A DNA stretch of 64,000 nucleotides from SZUA-547 sp963669265 (lineage in GTDB: Bacteria > Pseudomonadota > Alphaproteobacteria > Rhodobacterales > Rhodobacteraceae), in contig OY769916.1 in the NCBI GenBank assembly GCA_963669265.1, positions 186,001-250,000 on the forward strand, in the 5' to 3' direction. Each line of letters starts with the position of its first letter. Within the stretch, counting starts at the first letter, position 1. This document shows, piece after piece, positions 52,109 through 61,555 of the stretch. The notes beneath the pieces are model-generated. The model did no database searches. It had not been told where the DNA came from and saw nothing but the letters and a program-made list of their open reading frames with translations. Made by a program: the position numbers and the translations under genes.

Positions 52109-54100
52109 CTACTCGGCCGGAACAGCGCCCGTCGGGGCGGCGCGTTTCTTGCGCGCGGCGGCGCCGACGCGATAGCGCCGATCCGCGACGCTGAACAAGC
52201 CGCCTGCCGCCATGATCAGCGACCCCAGCCAGATCCAGGCCGCCAGCGGCTTGACATAGGATCGCACGGCCCAGTCGCCGGACCCCGCCTGTTGATCGCC
52301 CAGCGTGATATAGACGTCGCGCGCCAGATTGGAGTCGATGGCCGCCTCCGTCGTGGGCATCTGCGCCACCGGATAGAAGCGCTTTTCGGAACTCAGGACG
52401 GAGACGACGTCGCCGCCCAGCTTAAGCGTGAACACGCCGCGGGTGGCGGTCCAGTTCGGCCCCTTCACCTTCTCCACACTCTCAAAGACAATCTCGTAGC
52501 CTGAGATTTCGATCACATCTCCCGGTTTGGCGAGGCGGATATCCTCGGCTTCCCAGGCCGAGACCGCGGCGATGCCCAGCACCGTCAGGCCGAAACCCGC
52601 ATGGGCGATGGTCTTGCCCCAGTCGGATCGCGGCAGGTTGCCGAGACGCCGCAGGCTTTGCCCCACGGGGATCCGTCCCAGCCGCACCCGCTCGGCGACA
52701 TCCGTCAACGATCCGAGAATCAGCCAAGTGGCGAAGGCCAGTCCTACAGGCGCGAGCGGCGCGGCGCCTTCCTGCAGCGCGAACACCCCGGCCATCATCG
52801 CCAGCGACAGGCCGATCGCGATATAGAGTTTCGGCATGACCTTGCGCAGATCGCCGCGTTTCCACGGCAGCATCGCACCGACCGGCAGCACGAGGATCAG
52901 CAACATCATCATCGGGGTGAAAGCCTTGTCGAAGAACGGCGCGCCGACGGAGATTTTCTCGCCCGTAGTCATCTCCAGGATCAACGGCCAAAGCGTGCCC
53001 ACGAAGACAACGCCGCAAGCCACTGTCAGGAAGAGGTTATTCAGGATCAGCGCCCCCTCCCTGCTGACCGGCGCGAAAACGCCGCCCGACCGCATCTGCG
53101 GCGCGCGCCAGGCGTAGAGCGACAATGATCCGCCAATCGCGACGAAAAGGATCAACAGGATGAAGAACCCGCGCGTCGGATCGCTGGCGAAACTGTGCAC
53201 CGAGGTCAAAAGGCCCGAGCGCACGATGAACGTGCCCATCAGGCTGAGCGAAAACGCGAGGATCGCCAGCAGGATGGTCCAGTTTTTCAGCGCGTTGCGC
53301 TTTTCCACCACGACGACGCAATGCAAGAGCGCCGCCGCGATCAGCCACGGCATGAAGCTGGCGTTCTCAACCGGGTCCCAGAACCACCAGCCGCCCCAGC
53401 CGAGCTCGTAATACGCCCAATAGGATCCCAGCGAGATCCCGATCGTCAGCGTGATCCAGGCGATCAGAACCCAAGGCCGCACCCAGCGCGCCCAGGCGGC
53501 GTCCACGCGCCCCTCGATTAGCGCCGCGACAGCGAAGGAGAAGGCGGTCGAAAGGCCCACATAACCGAGATAGAGAAACGGCGGATGGAACGCCAAACCC
53601 GGGTCCTGCAGCAACGGGTTCAGATCCGCGCCGTCGACCGGCGGGCGCACAAGGCGCTCAAACGGGTTCGACGTGAACAGGATAAAAGCCAGAAACGCTG
53701 CGCCGACCATCGCCTGAACGCTCAGCATCCGCGCTTTCAGCCCCGGCGCCAGCTCCCGGCCGAACACCGCCACCAGCGCGCCAAAGAGCGCGAGAACCAT
53801 CACCCAGAGCAACATCGAGCCCTCGTGATTTCCCCAGACGCCTGAAACTTTGTAGAGCATCGGCTTCAGCGAATTTGAATGTCTTGCGACCAGCGCGACC
53901 GAGAAATCCGAGGTCACGAATGCCCGCGTCAGAGCGGCGAAGGAGACTGCGATCAGCAGAAACTGCGTGATCGCCGCCGGCGCCGCCATCGCCATCCAGT
54001 CAGACCAGCGGCGCTGGGCGCCCACCATCGGCGCAACCGATTGCACCAGGGCGACGGCGAAGGCGAGGATCAGGGCGAAATGGCCAAGTTCAGCGGTCAT
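52109..54100 (-). CDS. ccmF: Haem lyase subunit CcmF
   Basis: Polytopic membrane protein that receives haem from CcmE and joins it to apocytochrome c together with CcmH and CcmI. The 663 residues form about 14-15 membrane segments. The WWD haem-handling signature is WGGWWFWDPVENASFMPW near residues 230-250. The late part (about 520-640) has a periplasmic domain ending in a membrane helix. It is upstream of ccmH and downstream of ccmE, the usual order. Confidence 0.97.
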   Translation of the reverse strand: MTAELGHFALILAFAVALVQSVAPMVGAQRRWSDWMAMAAPAAITQFLLIAVSFAALTRAFVTSDFSVALVARHSNSLKPMLYKVSGVWGNHEGSMLLWVMVLALFGALVAVFGRELAPGLKARMLSVQAMVGAAFLAFILFTSNPFERLVRPPVDGADLNPLLQDPGLAFHPPFLYLGYVGLSTAFSFAVAALIEGRVDAAWARWVRPWVLIAWITLTIGISLGSYWAYYELGWGGWWFWDPVENASFMPWLIAAALLHCVVVVEKRNALKNWTILLAILAFSLSLMGTFIVRSGLLTSVHSFASDPTRGFFILLILFVAIGGSLSLYAWRAPQMRSGGVFAPVSREGALILNNLFLTVACGVVFVGTLWPLILEMTTGEKISVGAPFFDKAFTPMMMLLILVLPVGAMLPWKRGDLRKVMPKLYIAIGLSLAMMAGVFALQEGAAPLAPVGLAFATWLILGSLTDVAERVRLGRIPVGQSLRRLGNLPRSDWGKTIAHAGFGLTVLGIAAVSAWEAEDIRLAKPGDVIEISGYEIVFESVEKVKGPNWTATRGVFTLKLGGDVVSVLSSEKRFYPVAQMPTTEAAIDSNLARDVYITLGDQQAGSGDWAVRSYVKPLAAWIWLGSLIMAAGGLFSVADRRYRVGAAARKKRAAPTGAVPAE

Positions 54101-54199
54101 GTGGTCCTAGCGTCCTCGTCGTAAAGCCTGAGCGCCCGTCTCAGCGCGTCAGCGGCTATGAACACACACCCGATGCGGATGTGCAAACACCATTGGCGA

Positions 54200-54637
54200 T
54201 CAAGAATTGGGCATCCAGTGCCCGGCCTCCTCCAGCGAGTCCTTCACCTCCTTCGGCACGTAAGACTCGTCATGCTTGGCGAGGATTTCATCCGCCTCGA
54301 AGACGCCGTCCTGATAGTAGCCGCGCGCGACCACGCCCTGCCCTTCCCGAAACAGATCCGGCACGATGCCGGTGAAGGTGACGGGTATGTTGGCCACGGT
54401 GTCGGTGACCACAAACTTATGTGTGGCGCCGGTCTGCCAGCTGCCCTCGGCCACAAGGCCGCCGATGCGCAGATAGGTGTCCGGCGACGGCGGTGTTTCG
54501 GCGATCTCCGTCGGGGTGCGAAAGAAGGAGGCGGCCTCCTGCGTTCCGAGCACAGCGAAAGCGCTCGCGCCGGTCAACAGCGCCAGACCCGCGCTAACGA
54601 GGATGATTCTGTGCTTCTTTTTCCGCGTCATCACCAT
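54200..54637 (-). CDS. ccmE: Haem chaperone CcmE
   Basis: Periplasmic OB-fold protein that carries haem covalently from CcmC to CcmF. 145 residues: basic N-terminus with one membrane anchor (about 9-30), the beta barrel (YLRIGGLVAEGSW, VTFTGIVPDLF), and the haem-binding His122 with Tyr126 in LAKHDESYVPKE. GGAG lies ten bases before the ATG at 54637. A second ATG at 54631 would remove two residues. A 99-base gap separates it from ccmF. Confidence 0.96.
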   Translation of the reverse strand: MVMTRKKKHRIILVSAGLALLTGASAFAVLGTQEAASFFRTPTEIAETPPSPDTYLRIGGLVAEGSWQTGATHKFVVTDTVANIPVTFTGIVPDLFREGQGVVARGYYQDGVFEADEILAKHDESYVPKEVKDSLEEAGHWMPNS

Positions 54638-54673
54638 GATCTGCGCACTCCGATAGCTGTGATTTGCGCTTTC

Positions 54674-55561
54674 TTAATCCGGGTTCCCGTCGGAGTCATT
54701 GATCGACCGCAAGCCTTCCGCCTTGTCGCGGCGCGCCTGTCGATCAAGGCTAATCGCGGCGTTGATCTCCGCCCCGAAAATAATCGACGCGCCTGTGACA
54801 TAGAAAAACAATAGCGTGATTATGACTCCGGCCAACGCGCCATACGTGATCGTGTAGTTTGGCGCAAACCTCAGATAGATCGAAAATGCCGACGCCGCGC
54901 TCATCCAGATCACGCCGGTCGCAATCACCCCCGGCAGCAGCGCCAGCGTCTTCAGGCTATGGCCCGGCAACAATCGGTGCAGGAGAAGCAGGAATCCGGC
55001 CAGCACCAGCATCGCGACGACATAGAGCAACGTGCTCGTCCCGAAGGGCAACTGCATTTCCAGATACTGGCGCACGAGCCCGCGGAGCAACGGGCCGACG
55101 ATAATAACCAGACCCAGGGTGATGAAGACGGCGGTCGCCACGAAGACGAGGATGACGCTCAGGCCTCGCGTGATCCAGAACGGACGCCGCTCTTCGGCGT
55201 CATAGGCGCGCTCAAAGGCGATCCGAAACGCCTCGAAACCTGTCGATGCGACCCAAATCGCGCCGATGGCTGAAAGCGTGACGACGCCGCCGCCTGGTTG
55301 GCTCAGCACTTCTCGCGCGACCGGCTGGATTGTGAGCGCGATGTGTTCGGGCAGAAGCTGGAAGAGGTAGTCGATCACCTTGTCGCTCTGCTCCGCCCCG
55401 ATCATGTTGCCCGCGAGCGCAGACGCGAAGATCAGGAATGGGAACACCGCCAATAGCGAGGTGTAGGCGATATAGCCCGCCATCGCGCTGCCATCATGAC
55501 GCCCGTAGCGCATGACCGCCCGGCCCGCGATGCGGAACATATACAGCAGATTGCGGGTCAT
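54674..55561 (-). CDS. YihY/BrkB-family membrane protein
   Basis: 295 residues, six hydrophobic segments. Family marks are GRHDGSAMAGYIAYTSLLAVFP at the start, IWVASTGFEAFRIAFERAYDAEE in the middle, and ITYGALAGVIITLLFFYVTG followed by FGAEINAAI at the end. The protein was once taken for RNase BN, which is no longer accepted; its true role is unknown. It is upstream of ccmE by 36 bases and may share a transcript. Confidence 0.9.
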   Translation of the reverse strand: MTRNLLYMFRIAGRAVMRYGRHDGSAMAGYIAYTSLLAVFPFLIFASALAGNMIGAEQSDKVIDYLFQLLPEHIALTIQPVAREVLSQPGGGVVTLSAIGAIWVASTGFEAFRIAFERAYDAEERRPFWITRGLSVILVFVATAVFITLGLVIIVGPLLRGLVRQYLEMQLPFGTSTLLYVVAMLVLAGFLLLLHRLLPGHSLKTLALLPGVIATGVIWMSAASAFSIYLRFAPNYTITYGALAGVIITLLFFYVTGASIIFGAEINAAISLDRQARRDKAEGLRSINDSDGNPD

Positions 55562-55643
55562 GCCGCCTCGCCCCTCTGTGACTCACCTGATAACATAGCA
55601 AATACTTGAGGTTATTGGCGAGTTCTCATGCCGAGCGTCGCCA

Positions 55644-56678
55644 TCAGGGGAAGAGAGGCGCCGCCTCCAGCCCCATTGTCTCCGGCAGACCAAGCATCAG
55701 ATTGGCGTTCTGCAGCGCTTGTCCCGACGCGCCTTTCATCAGGTTGTCGAGCGTGGAGATAATGATGCTCCTGCCCGGCCTCCGATCCGCGACAACGCCG
55801 ATATGACATAGGTTTGAGCCCCGAACCTCATGCGAGCGCGGAACACTTCCCAGCGCCTGGACATGAATGAAGGGTTCGTGTGAATATCTCGCGGTAAGCG
55901 CCTGATGTATCGCCGACGCTTCACCTTTCACGTAAATCGTCGCAAAGATCGCCCGGTTGATCGGCGCCAGATGCGGGGTGAAGGCGCACACCACGGGCCG
56001 ACCCGCCGCCTTGGAGAATTCCTGATCCATCTCGCCCATATGGCGATGACCGCCGACGCCATAGGCCGAGAACCCCTCAGAGACCTCCGTGAAGAGCATC
56101 GCTTCTTTCGCGCCCCGCCCTGCGCCTGAGACGCCGGATTTGGCGTCGATGACGATCTCGTCGGGGTCGATCACCCCCGCATAGAGGAGCGGCAGGATCG
56201 CCAACTGAGATGTGGCGACATAGCAGCCCGTATTGGCGACCAGCCGCGCGCCTTTGATCTCTTCCCGATAAAACTCCGGCAGGCCGTAGACGGCGGTCTT
56301 TTGCAATTCCACGGCCTTGTGCTCAAGCCCGTACCACTTGGTGTACTCCGCCGGGTCGCGCAGCCGGAAATCCGCAGATAGATCAACGACTTTCACCGAC
56401 TCCGGCAGCGTCGAAACCAGATCCTGCGTCGCGCCATGCGGCAGGGCGCAAAACACCAGATCGAGCGATGCGAGATCCACATCTTCGATCCGCTGCAACA
56501 CCGGCAGCTCCAAGTGACCAAGATGGGGAAACACCTCCGCCATCGTCTTTCCGGCCTTCCGGTCGGCGGTGAGCGCATGGATCTCCATCGCAGGATGCGT
56601 TGCGATCAGACGCACAAGTTCCGCCCCGGTGTAGCCGCTGGCTCCGAGGATGGCGATTTTGTTAGGCGCGTCCGTCAT
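55644..56678 (-). CDS. argC: N-acetyl-gamma-glutamyl-phosphate reductase
   Basis: NADPH-dependent step 3 of arginine synthesis. 344 residues with the N-terminal nucleotide-binding motif ILGASGYTGAELVRL, VDLSADFRLRDPAEY, the catalytic Cys152 in VANTGCYVATSQLAILPL and SGVSGAGRGAKEAM. Length and motifs match ArgC type 1. GGTGGAG precedes the ATG. The rest of the arginine genes are not nearby. Confidence 0.96.
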   Translation of the reverse strand: MTDAPNKIAILGASGYTGAELVRLIATHPAMEIHALTADRKAGKTMAEVFPHLGHLELPVLQRIEDVDLASLDLVFCALPHGATQDLVSTLPESVKVVDLSADFRLRDPAEYTKWYGLEHKAVELQKTAVYGLPEFYREEIKGARLVANTGCYVATSQLAILPLLYAGVIDPDEIVIDAKSGVSGAGRGAKEAMLFTEVSEGFSAYGVGGHRHMGEMDQEFSKAAGRPVVCAFTPHLAPINRAIFATIYVKGEASAIHQALTARYSHEPFIHVQALGSVPRSHEVRGSNLCHIGVVADRRPGRSIIISTLDNLMKGASGQALQNANLMLGLPETMGLEAAPLFP

Positions 56679-56791
56679 GTCTCACTCCACCTGTCTCCGG
56701 AGCGTTCGCTCCGGTCTGCGACGCGCGTCACTACCGGACAACGCGTCGCCGGGCAATATTTTAGCGCCGCCGCGCGCGGGCTCATTTGGCG

Positions 56792-57640
56792 TCAGGCTCT
56801 GACAAAGGGCCGATGTGCGCCGAGTAGATTTCGCGCCTGCGCGGTCACTCGGCCGGGATCACCTGTCGTCAGGCGGATCTCTTCGCCGCGCGCGCCCGCG
56901 AACTCCGGATGGCGCGCCAGATAGTCGGCCAGACTTTCCGCCGCAATGGACGCCTGCGAGATAATCTTGGTTTCATCCGGCAGCACGTCGCGAAAGGCGT
57001 CCTCCACCAGCGGATAGTGGGTGCATCCCAGCACGGCCGTCTCAGGCGCTGGCATGGCCTTCAGCGCATGATGCGCCGCAAGCTCCGCGATCTCCTCCGC
57101 CAAGCCGCGCTGCCCCTCCTCCAGAGCGTCAACCAGACCGGGGCACGCCGTCTCAAGCACTTCGACGCTCGTGGCGCGAAATCCGAGCTCTCGCGTGAAT
57201 GCGCCGCTGGAGACCGTCGCCTCCGTCGCGAACAGCGCGACTCTGGACACCTTGGCGGGTGTGGGCGGTCCCAAATAACCCCAGGGGCGTCCCGTAAGCG
57301 CCTCGATCACCGGGACGAACACCCCCAGCACGCGCTGTTCGGACCCGGCGAAGGGCAGCCACTTTTCCTGCATCCAGCGGAGCGCGACGGCCGAAGCCGT
57401 ATTGCAAGCCAGAATCACCAGATCGCAGCCCTGATCGAACAGAAGATCGACGCCATCGGCTGTCAGACGCTTGATTTCCTCTTCAGACCGGTCGCCGTAG
57501 GGGGCGTGCGCGTGATCGCCGAGATAGATGAACGCCTGCTCAGGCAGTCGCGCCTCAAACGCCCGCAACACGCTGAGGCCGCCCAGACCTGAATCGAACA
57601 CGCCGATCGGGCTTGCTGGGGAAAGTGAGTTTGAACCCAT
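56792..57640 (-). CDS. murI: Glutamate racemase
   Basis: Makes D-glutamate for peptidoglycan. 282 residues from the ATG at 57640: IGVFDSGLGGLSVLRAF at the start, the first catalytic Cys in VILACNTASAVALR (about residue 79) and the second in VLGCTHYPLVEDAF near residue 195, with APYGD in between. The TTG five codons upstream is a possible alternative start. It follows argC's upstream side on the same strand after a 113-base gap. Confidence 0.95.
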   Translation of the reverse strand: MGSNSLSPASPIGVFDSGLGGLSVLRAFEARLPEQAFIYLGDHAHAPYGDRSEEEIKRLTADGVDLLFDQGCDLVILACNTASAVALRWMQEKWLPFAGSEQRVLGVFVPVIEALTGRPWGYLGPPTPAKVSRVALFATEATVSSGAFTRELGFRATSVEVLETACPGLVDALEEGQRGLAEEIAELAAHHALKAMPAPETAVLGCTHYPLVEDAFRDVLPDETKIISQASIAAESLADYLARHPEFAGARGEEIRLTTGDPGRVTAQARNLLGAHRPFVRA

Positions 57641-57845
57641 ACTAGAAATGGCCAAGGATTGATGGGGTATTCTGAGCCTCTACGCTCAAGCCAGACATAA
57701 CGTCGCCTTCCCTATCGCCGCAGTAAAGCCCGCTCGCCGCGCACATTCACCGCGTCCTAGGAGCCGGTGAGATGCGCAGCCGACTCCCAGAGTATCACCA
57801 CGCGCCACTGTTGCGATGCGCCAAACTGCTCCTAAAGCGAGCTGA

Positions 57846-57880
57846 AATACAAAAGGGCCGCCCCGGCGGGGCGGCCCTTT
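57846..57880 (-). terminator. Rho-independent terminator of rplM-rpsI
   Basis: A perfect 13-bp stem (57852-57864 with 57868-57880, loop GGC) is followed on the minus strand by TTTTGT. It lies 22 bases after the rpsI stop. Confidence 0.9.
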
Positions 57881-57902
57881 CCAGAGTTTTGATTGAAGCG
57901 TC

Positions 57903-58393
57903 TTAGCGCTTCGAGAACTGGAAGCTGCGGCGGGCCTTGCGGCGACCGTATTTCTTACGCTCGACGACGCGGCTGTCGCGGGTCAGGAACCCGGCCGCTT
58001 TCAGGGCGGGACGCAGTTCCGGATCATAAAGGCTCAGCGCCTTCGAGATGCCGTGCTTCACCGCGCCGGCCTGACCGGACAAACCGCCGCCCTTGACCGT
58101 GGCGATGACGTCGAACTGCCCGTCGACGCCGGCGACCTTGAAGGACTGGCCGACGACATCTGCAACACCGGACGTGCGAAATACTTCGCCAGATCCTTGC
58201 CGTTGACGGTCACTTTGCCGGACCCGGGACGCACCCAGACGCGCGCGACGGCGTCCTTGCGCTTGCCGGTGGCGTAGGACCGGCCCAGCTCATCGCGCTG
58301 GGGCTCGCGTTTGATCGCTTCTTCGGCGACGACGCCTTCCGCGCCGTCGACGGCGCCCTGCAGGTCGTCGAGGGACTTGATCTCTTCGGCCAT
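57903..58393 (-). CDS. rpsI: 30S ribosomal protein S9, with an apparent 1-base deletion
   Basis: S9 contacts P-site tRNA with its C-terminal tail and is needed for accurate translation. The start is ATG 58393, two bases after the rplM stop. The first 79 or so codons give a Rhodobacterales-like N-terminal extension, then YATGKRKDAVARVWVRPGSG and DLAKYFARPVLQM. After 58158 the register is lost, but the next frame gives the rest exactly: FKVAGVDGQFDVIATVKGGG, LSGQAGAVKHGISKAL and the terminal RRKARRSFQFSKR at TAA 57903. One G is missing between 58157 and 58158. Sequence error is the likeliest cause, since S9 is normally essential. Confidence 0.9.
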
Positions 58394-58395
58394 CG

Positions 58396-58860
58396 TCAAG
58401 CGCTCCGCGTGTTCTTGGGGTTCATGGATTTGACGTCCAGCACTTCGGGCTGCTGTGCCTCGTGCGGGTGCTCTGCGCTGGCGTAAACGCGCAGGTTCGA
58501 CAGCTGCTTCCGGGTCAGCGGACCGCCCGGCATCATGCGCTGGACCGCCTTAAAGACGACGCGCTCGGGGAACTTGCCTTCCAGCAATTCCTCGGCGGTG
58601 CGGGACTTGATGCCGCCCGGATAGCCGGTGTGCCAGTAATATACCTTGTCCGAGCGCTTCTTGCCGGTCAGCTGGATTTTGTCCGCATTCACGATGATCA
58701 CGTTGTCGCCCATATCCATATGGGGCGTGAACGTGGCCTTGTGCTTGCCGCGCAGACGCATGGCGACGATCGAGGCGAGGCGGCCAAGAACGACGCCCTC
58801 AGCGTCGATGATGATCCACTTCTTCTCAATGTCGGCCGGTTTGGCGGAGTATGTTTTCAT
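58396..58860 (-). CDS. rplM: 50S ribosomal protein L13
   Basis: 154 residues: MKTYSAKPADIEKKWIIIDA, VLGRLASIVAMRLRGKHKATF, VNADKIQLTGKKRSDKVYYW, HTGYPGGIKSRTAEELL and GPLTRKQLSNLRVYASAEHP. GGAAGAG precedes the ATG. It is the first gene of the conserved rplM-rpsI pair, with the S9 start directly after its stop. An alternative longer frame upstream covers the leader and is not used. Confidence 0.97.
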   Translation of the reverse strand: MKTYSAKPADIEKKWIIIDAEGVVLGRLASIVAMRLRGKHKATFTPHMDMGDNVIIVNADKIQLTGKKRSDKVYYWHTGYPGGIKSRTAEELLEGKFPERVVFKAVQRMMPGGPLTRKQLSNLRVYASAEHPHEAQQPEVLDVKSMNPKNTRSA

Positions 58861-59035
58861 CTCTTCCGTCCGTATGTCCGTCCGTTCGAACCCACATTGG
58901 GATCCGACTGGGTTGAATTCGAGACACGCGAACGGATTCCCCCGCACGCGCGACTGGCGGGGTTCTACTTGTCGTCGCCATCAAGTCAAGCCGAAAGCAT
59001 CCCAAAAAGATCAATAGTTTCAGAATAGTGAATGC

Positions 59036-59053
59036 GCGGTACTTGAATACCGC
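59036..59053 (-). terminator. Possible hairpin after ctaA
   Basis: GCGGTA and TACCGC form a 6-bp stem with a 6-base loop just after the ctaA stop on the minus strand. No T-run follows, so termination is uncertain. Confidence 0.3.
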
Positions 59054-59056
59054 TAA

Positions 59057-60202
59057 TTAAGTTTGCGCTCCTGAGATCTCCTGCCGCGCCGGATACGCCG
59101 CCTCAAACCGGGCGCGGACGACAAGGGCGAATAGGACAAGAGCCGCCGCCTGGTGGATCAGAGCCCAGTGCAGCGGGGCCGCATTTAGAACCGTCACGAC
59201 GCCGATCGCTACCTGGCCAAACGCGACCATCAACGCCCAGTTGGCCCAGTTTTTCGTCGCGACATGCGCGGATCCCCTGGCCTTGAGCCAGAACACCGCC
59301 ACGGCGAAGAAGACGAGATACCCGCCAACGCGATGATTGAACTGAACCAGCGCCGGGTTTTCGAAGAAATTGGTCCAGAGCGGCGCATAGTCGAAACTCT
59401 CCGATGGGAGGATCTCGCCCCCCATCATCGGCCAGTCGATATAACCGCGTCCCGCGTCTATTCCGGCGACCAGCGCCCCCAGCAGGATCTGCGCGAACAG
59501 CAGAACGACCACCAGGCCGCCCAGTGTCGTCAGGCCGCCATCGCGCCGGCGCCGCGCTTGCAGCAGCTCCCAATCCTCGCGCCGCAACTGGCTGACATAC
59601 CAGATGATGACTCCAAACAGCGCAAAAGCGAGACCAAGATGGATCGCGAGCCGGTATGAGGCGACGGTGATCCGCTCATTGAGGCCGGAGGTCACCATCC
59701 ACCAACCGATCGCGCCCTGAATGACGATCAGCGCGCCAACGGCGAACAGACGACCGCTCCACCCTTGCGGAATGCGCTTGGTCGCGGCCAGCAAGAGGAA
59801 TGGCAGCAACCAGACCACAAAGATCAGACGCCCGAGCTGCCGATGGCCCCATTCCCAGTAATAGATCGTTCGGAATTCCTCCAACGTCATATCCGGGTTG
59901 AGGACCTGAAATTGCGGGATTGTCTGGTATTTCGCGAACTCGGCCTGCCACGCCTCCGCATTGAGCGGCGGCAGGACGCCTGTGACCAGATTCCACTCGG
60001 TGATCGAAAGCCCGCTTTCGGTCAGGCGCGTTAGCCCGCCGACCAGAACGATCAGCGCTATCAGACCGGCCAGCACGATCAGCCACCGCGCGACCAGACG
60101 CCGATTGGCGCGCTTTTTGGCCTCCGCCGCGTCGGGCGCGGGCGTGGCCGCCTCGATCGGCGTATCCGCGCCGACTTCTTCGAACACAAGCTTCTTAGAC
60201 AT
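59057..60202 (-). CDS. ctaA: Haem A synthase (COX15/CtaA family)
   Basis: Inner-membrane enzyme that oxidises the C8 methyl of haem O to make haem A for cytochrome aa3 oxidase. 381 residues with eight membrane helices in two halves; paired haem-ligand His are seen in the WEWGHRQLGRLIFVVWL loop and in VQFNHRVGGYLVFF and LIHQAAALV near the C-terminus. TRLTESGLSITEWN is the family's extramembrane loop. This is the alphaproteobacterial/mitochondrial COX15 type by length and motif. Confidence 0.94.
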   Translation of the reverse strand: MSKKLVFEEVGADTPIEAATPAPDAAEAKKRANRRLVARWLIVLAGLIALIVLVGGLTRLTESGLSITEWNLVTGVLPPLNAEAWQAEFAKYQTIPQFQVLNPDMTLEEFRTIYYWEWGHRQLGRLIFVVWLLPFLLLAATKRIPQGWSGRLFAVGALIVIQGAIGWWMVTSGLNERITVASYRLAIHLGLAFALFGVIIWYVSQLRREDWELLQARRRRDGGLTTLGGLVVVLLFAQILLGALVAGIDAGRGYIDWPMMGGEILPSESFDYAPLWTNFFENPALVQFNHRVGGYLVFFAVAVFWLKARGSAHVATKNWANWALMVAFGQVAIGVVTVLNAAPLHWALIHQAAALVLFALVVRARFEAAYPARQEISGAQT

Positions 60203-60264
60203 GGGCTAAAGCGTTCCTGATTTCTGCGCTTCGCATGTACCGTCCGGCGGCCGAGGCGGCAAGC

Positions 60265-61035
60265 CTAGCCGCGCTTGCGCTTATTCGAGAGCGCGCGGAT
60301 GACGCCTCTCATCGTGCGAACATCCTGATCGGTCAGTGGCGCGCGGCGGAAGATATTGCGCAAATTCGCCTGCATCGAGGGGCGCTTGTGCTCCGGAAAG
60401 AAGAAGTGAGCGTCCTCCAACTCTTCCTCCAAATGGACGAGCATGCGATCCACATCGTCGGAGGTCGCGGGCGCTGTTTTCCCCGCCGCTTCTACGACCG
60501 GGGCTTCCTCGCCGGTCAGACGGCGCCATTCATAGCTCAGCAGCAGCACGCATTGTCCCAGATTGAGCGATGCGAATGCGGGGTTCACCGGTACGCTGAC
60601 AATGGCGTTGGCGCGCACCACATCGTCATTCTCCAATCCGGTGCGTTCTTTGCCAAAGAGGATGCCGACCCGCTCCCTGCACTCGGTCATATCGCGCATC
60701 ACCTCGCACGCGCGCTCCGGCGTATAGACGGTCTTGACCATCTCTCGGGGCCGGGCCGTGGTCGCCACGACGTATTGAAGGTCGGCCACCGCGTCGGCGG
60801 TGCTCTCATAAATCCGCGCGTTGTCGATCACCGGAGTCGCGCCCGACGCCATCGCCACGGCGCGCTCATTTGGCCAGCCATCGCGCGGAGAGACGATCCT
60901 GAGGTCGCGCAGCCCAAAGTTCCACATAGCCCGCGCCGCCGCGCCGATATTCTCCCCCATCTGGGGCTCGACGAGGATAATCGCGGGCCCGGAAGGGCTC
61001 CACTCCGCTTCGTTGCTATGATCGGTTCCGGCCAT
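60265..61035 (-). CDS. trmJ: tRNA (Cm32/Um32) 2'-O-methyltransferase TrmJ
   Basis: SPOUT-family RNA ribose methyltransferase acting at position 32 of tRNA. 256 residues. The knot domain shows ILVEPQMGENIGAAARAMWN, VGILFGKERTGLENDD (SAM site) and VNPAFASLNLGQCVLLLSYE. A helical C-terminal extension with many acidic residues follows (VDRMLVHLEEELEDAHFFFP). The length with this tail fits TrmJ rather than the shorter TrmL. The 5' region faces the GFA gene. Confidence 0.9.
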   Translation of the reverse strand: MAGTDHSNEAEWSPSGPAIILVEPQMGENIGAAARAMWNFGLRDLRIVSPRDGWPNERAVAMASGATPVIDNARIYESTADAVADLQYVVATTARPREMVKTVYTPERACEVMRDMTECRERVGILFGKERTGLENDDVVRANAIVSVPVNPAFASLNLGQCVLLLSYEWRRLTGEEAPVVEAAGKTAPATSDDVDRMLVHLEEELEDAHFFFPEHKRPSMQANLRNIFRRAPLTDQDVRTMRGVIRALSNKRKRG

Positions 61036-61088
61036 GGCGGGCGTCTAGCCGCACAAACCCGTCGGAGCAAGGGAGAAGCGTTGCAGAT

Positions 61089-61108
61089 TATTAACCATAT
61101 GGTTAATA
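61089..61108. promoter_or_regulatory. Perfect 20-bp palindrome, candidate operator
   Basis: TATTAACCATATGGTTAATA is an exact inverted repeat. It lies 27 bases before the GFA-gene ATG and 53 bases before the trmJ start on the other side, so it fits a repressor or activator site. ArsR-type regulators use similar AT-flanked dyads, but no such gene is near. Confidence 0.6.
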
Positions 61109-61135
61109 TTTGAGGGATCTACAGGGAGAATCGAT

Positions 61136-61555
61136 ATGGCTGGCACGTTGACAGGTGGGTGCCTCTGCGGAGCTGTGCGCTATGAGATTTCAGCAGAACC
61201 CATGATCGTTCTGAAGTGCCATTGCCTTGTGTGCCGCAAGATATCCGGCGCGGGACACTCGCCCTTCGCAGCCTTTCCAAGAGACGCGGTCAGCATCACG
61301 GGCGAGGTCAAAGGGTATGACGGACTGGCTGATAGCGGCGCGCACACGACACATGAGTTTTGTCCGACTTGCGGCGCACCACTCTTTGGTCGAAACGGTC
61401 GGATGCCGGATCTTCTCGCCGTACGTCTCGGCAGTCTGGACGACCCCAACAGATTCACGCCGATGATGGAGGTCTACGCCAAGCGAGAGCTTGACTGGGA
61501 CAAGGTGACCGAGGGATTGCCAGCCTTTCCCGAAATGCCCCCAATGGAGAGCTAG
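61136..61555 (+). CDS. GFA-family (glutathione-dependent formaldehyde-activating enzyme-like) protein
   Basis: 139 residues with GGCLCGAVRYEISAEP, CHCLVCRKISGAGHSPF and FCPTCGAPLFGR, giving the zinc-binding Cys set of the GFA/CENP-V fold. The role of most bacterial members, including this one, is unknown; the formaldehyde-related name is historical. CAGGGAGAA precedes the ATG. It is joined end-to-start with the TfoX-like gene (TAG then ATG), so the two are co-translated. A perfect palindrome lies upstream. Confidence 0.9.
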   Translation: MAGTLTGGCLCGAVRYEISAEPMIVLKCHCLVCRKISGAGHSPFAAFPRDAVSITGEVKGYDGLADSGAHTTHEFCPTCGAPLFGRNGRMPDLLAVRLGSLDDPNRFTPMMEVYAKRELDWDKVTEGLPAFPEMPPMES

